The notes under the pieces: generated by a model
What the model was told of the DNA's origin: nothing
Database searches by the model: none
Seen by the model: the letters and a program-made list of their open reading frames with translations, nothing else
Source: Streptomyces sp. Root431
Lineage (GTDB): Bacteria; Actinomycetota; Actinomycetes; Streptomycetales; Streptomycetaceae
Length of the DNA: 64,000 bases
Direction of reading: 5' to 3'
NCBI RefSeq assembly: GCF_001426585.1
Contig: NZ_LMEI01000012.1
Location: forward strand, 240,962-304,961
Part shown: in pieces, positions 61,314-64,000 of the stretch
Position numbering within the stretch: the stretch's first letter is position 1
Layout: each line of letters opens with the position of its first letter
Made by a program: the position numbers and the translations under genes

Positions 61314-62749
61314 TCCTGCCCCCGCCCGTCAGCGGTACCGCTGTCCCGCACGCCGGTCACCACCTCGGCACCCTCCTTCAAGGCTCCCGCCGCGAGCGGG
61401 ACGACCTCGACGTACCCGTCGCCGAGGGTGCCGGTCCGCACCTCCACGGGCGTACGCCGCCCGTCGCCGGCCACGACGGTGACGAGGGTCCGGCCGTCGG
61501 CGCCCGCCGAAACGGCGGTGACGGGGACGACGAGGGCCTCGCCGTCCGTGGACGCCGCCTCGATCGTGAGCCGTACGTCCTGGCCGGCGAGGGCGGGCGG
61601 GATCTCCTTGTCGGGGACGGCGGTGAAGAGATAGCCGGCCGGGCCCTTGTCGGGGGCGGCGCCCTCCTGCCCCTCCTCCTGGCCGGTGCCCTCCTGCGCG
61701 GTGCGGGGGGTGGTGGGCGTGGGGGCGACGGTCCCGACCCGGGCGGTGAGTTCGGTGCCGGTCACCTCGTCGACGACGCGGACCTTCTGGCCGGGGCGGA
61801 CCATGCCCTTCTGGTGGTCCTGGAGGTAGCCCTGGGCGAGGAGCCGGCCGGAGGAGAGGGACATCAGCGTGCCGGAGACCGGCGACCCGGGGCGTACGGC
61901 GGTCGACGCCACGCGGGCGGGGAAGCGCTCCACGAAGACGACCTCCCCGGCGGGGACCATCGGCCCGGCGGCGGCCCACACCGTGCCGAGCGCGGTACGG
62001 GCCTCGGCCAGGTCCTCGACGGCCCGGTCCCGCGCCTTGCGCAGGCTCTTCCTCTGGGCCTCGTCCTTGTTCTCGGCGAGCGCGTCGCGGGCGTCCTCGA
62101 CGGCCCGTTCGGCGGAGGTCACGGCGGAGGTGGCGGCAGCCACGCCGGCGCCGCCGTCGTCCACAGCCGGGCGCGGGTCGTATCCGGCGGCGGCGTAGAA
62201 CCCCTCCACGGCGACCTTCGTCCCCGGACCGTACGTCCCCGACGGGTCACCGCCCCGCCCGAGTCCGAGCGAGGCGAGCGCGCTCTGGAGCTGGGCGACG
62301 TCGTCACCGGTCGCCCCCGGCTTGAGGTCCCGGTAGACGGGCAGGTGCCCCGGCAGGACGAAGAGGGGCCGCCCGGATATCTCCAGGAGCACCTGTCCCG
62401 CCCGCACCGCCGCCCCCACCGCGAACGGCACCTTGGTGACAACGGCCACCCCACCCTCACCACCGGTCGCAACAGGCGCCACCTGCACGGTCTGCCCGGC
62501 GGCGACGGTGCCCCGCAGCACGACCGTCTCGTGCAGAACCCGCCGCTCGACGGGGGCGGTGAGCACGTCGGCGGGAGGTGGGGCGGCGTCCGCCGCGACC
62601 TGGGCGGGCGACTTGATCACCGTACCGGCGAAGGCGCCGGCGGCGGTCAGGACGACGGCCCCGACGACGAGCGCCCCCACGGCGAACCGCCCACGCCGGG
62701 CTCGGCGCTCGGGGCCGGGTCCGGTGTCCTGCGTGCTGCTGGGCTCCAT
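61310..62749 (-). CDS. Efflux adaptor (HlyD/RND-type) with peptidoglycan-binding domain
   Basis: About 479 residues. RGRFAVGALVVGAVVLTAAG is an N-terminal anchor. The lipoyl-like half (ETVVLRGTVAAGQTVQVAPV) surrounds a PG_binding_1 domain (DLKPGATGDDVAQLQSALAS, GTYGPGTKVAVEGFYAAAGY) and a short coiled coil. It would join the MacB-like pair to the wall. ATG 62749 follows AGGGA by eight bases. A GTG at 62821 would add 24 residues coded by a 12-bp repeat (DRDTDRDT), which I treat as leader. Confidence 0.88.
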   Translation of the reverse strand: MEPSSTQDTGPGPERRARRGRFAVGALVVGAVVLTAAGAFAGTVIKSPAQVAADAAPPPADVLTAPVERRVLHETVVLRGTVAAGQTVQVAPVATGGEGGVAVVTKVPFAVGAAVRAGQVLLEISGRPLFVLPGHLPVYRDLKPGATGDDVAQLQSALASLGLGRGGDPSGTYGPGTKVAVEGFYAAAGYDPRPAVDDGGAGVAAATSAVTSAERAVEDARDALAENKDEAQRKSLRKARDRAVEDLAEARTALGTVWAAAGPMVPAGEVVFVERFPARVASTAVRPGSPVSGTLMSLSSGRLLAQGYLQDHQKGMVRPGQKVRVVDEVTGTELTARVGTVAPTPTTPRTAQEGTGQEEGQEGAAPDKGPAGYLFTAVPDKEIPPALAGQDVRLTIEAASTDGEALVVPVTAVSAGADGRTLVTVVAGDGRRTPVEVRTGTLGDGYVEVVPLAAGALKEGAEVVTGVRDSGTADGRGQE

Positions 62750-62756
62750 GGCGATG

Positions 62757-62820
62757 TCCCTGTCCGCATCCCTGTCCGCACCCCTGTGCGTATCCCTGTC
62801 CGTATCCCTGTCCGCGTCCA
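62757..62820. repeat. 12-bp repeats upstream of the adaptor gene
   Basis: The plus strand reads TCCCTGTCCGCA or TCCCTGTCCGTA about five times. On the minus strand the unit is GACAGGGATGCG. The last unit supplies the AGGGA ribosome site for ATG 62749. Confidence 0.75.
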
Positions 62821-62886
62821 CGCCGGTGACTCGGTCGGAGACGGGCGCGGTGCCGAGGCTGCCCGGAAGCAGGTGCTCGCACTTCC

Positions 62887-62942
62887 GGCGCGGAACGGGC
62901 CGGGCACGTCGTACGGGTGCTCGACCGGCGCCACTCTAACCA
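62887..62942 (-). repeat. 56-bp duplicated upstream element, copy 1
   Basis: This segment matches 63684-63739 at 49 of 56 positions without gaps. It lies 138 bases upstream of the adaptor start. On the minus strand it begins TGGTTAGAGTGGC, and TTAGAGT could be a -10 box. Confidence 0.7.
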
Positions 62943-63034
62943 GAAGGGGAAGGACGCCACTTACCAACTGCCGGACAATTCCGGCCTGTTGCCCACTTCG
63001 ACCGACAGGGCGCGGCGGCTGGAGTACCAGGTGC

Positions 63035-63073
63035 GACGATTCCCCCTCTTCCGAAAGGGAGAGGGGAATCGTC
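63035..63073 (-). terminator. Terminator after the lipoprotein gene
   Basis: GACGATTCCCC pairs with GGGGAATCGTC and the stem continues, past a bulged C, with TCTTCC and GGGAGA around a GAAA loop. It lies 22 bases past the lipoprotein stop. Confidence 0.8.
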
Positions 63074-63095
63074 ACGTGGCCGGCGGTCGGAAGGG

Positions 63096-63587
63096 TCAGC
63101 CGCCCTCGACCGCGTTCCCCTGGCCCTCCTGGTTCTCCGCGGACACCGGGCCGCATTTGCGGAGGATCTCGGGGAGCTTGGTGTCGTACTTGAGGGCTTC
63201 GCTTTCCGGGAGGCGGCCGGTCTTCGGGTCCGGGTCGGGGTAGTCGGGGTATCCGTTGCGTCGGACGCATTCGGACACGGCCTTGTCGCGCTTCAGTTGT
63301 GCCTGGTCGACGGGCAGTTGGCTGGGCATCAGGCTTTTGCAGGCCTGGTCGGCTTCGCGCTGGGCCTTTTCGCTGTTGGCGTCCTTGTCGACGCGGCGGG
63401 CGCCGCCCTCCGTCTCCTCCAGCTTCAGGCCCTGCTCGGCGAGGCAGTCGTAGAACGGGGCGAAGGCGGATTCCGCCGCGGATGTCGGGTCCGGGCGGGC
63501 GGCGGGGGGTTCCGCGCCGTCTCCGCCTCCGCATCCGGTGAGCGCGAGAGCGGCGAGGAGTAAGGGGGCGGCCAGCAGGCGTCTCAT
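63096..63587 (-). CDS. Small lipoprotein of unknown function
   Basis: A 163-residue lipoprotein: RRLLAAPLLLAALALTGCGG with lipobox LTGC. The mature part has four Cys (FYDCLAEQGLKLEE, QACKSLMPSQLP, SECVRRNGYPDYPDPDPKTG, RKCGPVS), which could form two disulfides. The pattern of CxxxxG...CVRxNGYPDYPDP recalls Streptomyces lipoproteins coded beside MacB-like ABC exporters. It is separated from that operon by a terminator, yet shares a 56-bp upstream element with it. ATG 63587. Confidence 0.85.
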   Translation of the reverse strand: MRRLLAAPLLLAALALTGCGGGDGAEPPAARPDPTSAAESAFAPFYDCLAEQGLKLEETEGGARRVDKDANSEKAQREADQACKSLMPSQLPVDQAQLKRDKAVSECVRRNGYPDYPDPDPKTGRLPESEALKYDTKLPEILRKCGPVSAENQEGQGNAVEGG

Positions 63588-63683
63588 CGGTGCACGTCCT
63601 TATCCGGGGTCCCGATGCCCGGGACATCCCGATACGGGGGGGTGGCGCTCGGGGGCCGGTGGCGTGGTGCGCCCCCACGGCTC

Positions 63684-63739
63684 GGCGCGGAACAGGCCGA
63701 GCGCCTCGTGCGGCTGCTCGACCGGTGCCACTCTAACCA
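63684..63739 (-). repeat. 56-bp duplicated upstream element, copy 2
   Basis: The partner of 62887-62942, here 97 bases upstream of the lipoprotein start and oriented the same way. The 372-base gap 63588-63959 holds no other feature that I can support apart from the leader of the gene starting at 63960. Confidence 0.7.
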
Positions 63740-63959
63740 CCCGGGAGGGACGGGGGACCTCTCTCCAACTTGCTTGTTGTTTCTGCCTGTTGATTGCGTT
63801 TTCGGCCATGGCGCTTTGGAATCCCTCGACTTGACATAGTCGTCGTGGCGCCGCTTGGCCAATTCCCTTGCCGTGACGTCTACTTCCCTGTCGTCACCGC
63901 ACAGGCACCCTCCGTCACACAGCTCTCGTGCAGCCTCCCTCGTACCGAAAGGCAAGGAC

Positions 63960-64000
63960 ATGAAGAACACCGCCCTCAAGCGCGCCCTCAGCACCGTCGT
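63960..64000 (+). CDS. Start of an unidentified gene, cut by window edge
   Basis: ATG 63960 follows AAGGCAAGGAC, a good ribosome site, and reads MKNTALKRALSTVV up to the edge. A Lys/Arg-rich start leading into a non-polar run is what a signal peptide would look like, so an exported protein is likely. Only 13 codons are visible and no family can be named. Confidence 0.5.
   Translation, partial: MKNTALKRALSTV

Noticed and set aside
62750..62821. N-terminal extension of the efflux adaptor coded by the 12-bp repeats
   Set aside because: The GTG at 62821 has no ribosome site, while ATG 62749 has AGGGA at eight bases and gives a normal anchor position. The extension cannot be excluded.

Overview
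The window is high-GC actinobacterial DNA, almost certainly from a Streptomyces. Codons end mostly in G or C. GTG and TTG starts are common, genes in operons overlap by ATGA or GTGA, and the gene families are typical of the genus: a WhiJ-like HTH/DUF397/ATPase locus, a sortase E-type LAXTG protein, S. griseus-type aminopeptidase, and KorAB. The order (partial second nuo cluster, two sensor kinases and a regulator, korAB, polyprenyl synthase, main nuoA-N, NlpC/P60 hydrolase) looks like the central core of the Streptomyces chromosome. I see no tRNA, rRNA, CRISPR array, prophage or complete insertion sequence.

Layout. 1-1992 (minus): the first three genes of a second Complex I cluster (nuoA, nuoB, and a nuoC with a repetitive tail that runs off the left edge). 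2193-5604 (plus): two paralogous membrane histidine kinases and a LuxR-type response regulator. 5963-8954: korAB, 2-oxoacid:ferredoxin oxidoreductase. 9022-14419 (minus): two tandem receptor-like proteins joining a Ser/Thr kinase, a Tat-like anchor and a type I periplasmic binding domain, plus a lipoprotein. 14504-22393: small regulators and enzymes (two HxlR regulators, an NmrA/SDR-type reductase, RarD, DUF4291, an F420/NADP-reductase-like protein, GNAT, SRPBCC, CGNR, VOC, two RNHCP proteins). 22645-26971: a DUF1203 gene, about 1 kb of non-coding DNA with a large inverted duplication, a membrane protein whose start lies beside a 32-bp perfect palindrome, and the HTH/DUF397/ATPase triad.

27253-39506 holds a secreted aminopeptidase, a LolA-like exported protein, polyprenyl diphosphate synthase (probably for menaquinone), a POT peptide transporter with a CocE-type hydrolase, a LAXTG surface protein, fumarylacetoacetase, an intradiol dioxygenase fused to a carbohydrate-binding module, and an AraC regulator. 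39613-55354 (minus) is the complete 14-gene nuoA-N operon. Its upstream DNA carries a near-consensus Rex operator and a Crp-type site. 56016-64000 holds an NlpC/P60 hydrolase, an imine reductase, a GlxA-type regulator, a three-gene ABC efflux system, a lipoprotein and the start of a further gene.

How it fits together: nuoA-N, the second nuo set, KorAB and the polyprenyl synthase all serve electron flow from NADH or reduced ferredoxin into a menaquinone pool. The Rex and Crp sites would tie this to redox and cAMP status. The least explained items are the inverted non-coding duplication at 23246-24154, the long palindromes at 17965-18018 and 25287-25318, and the kinase/binding-protein receptors at 9022-13565.
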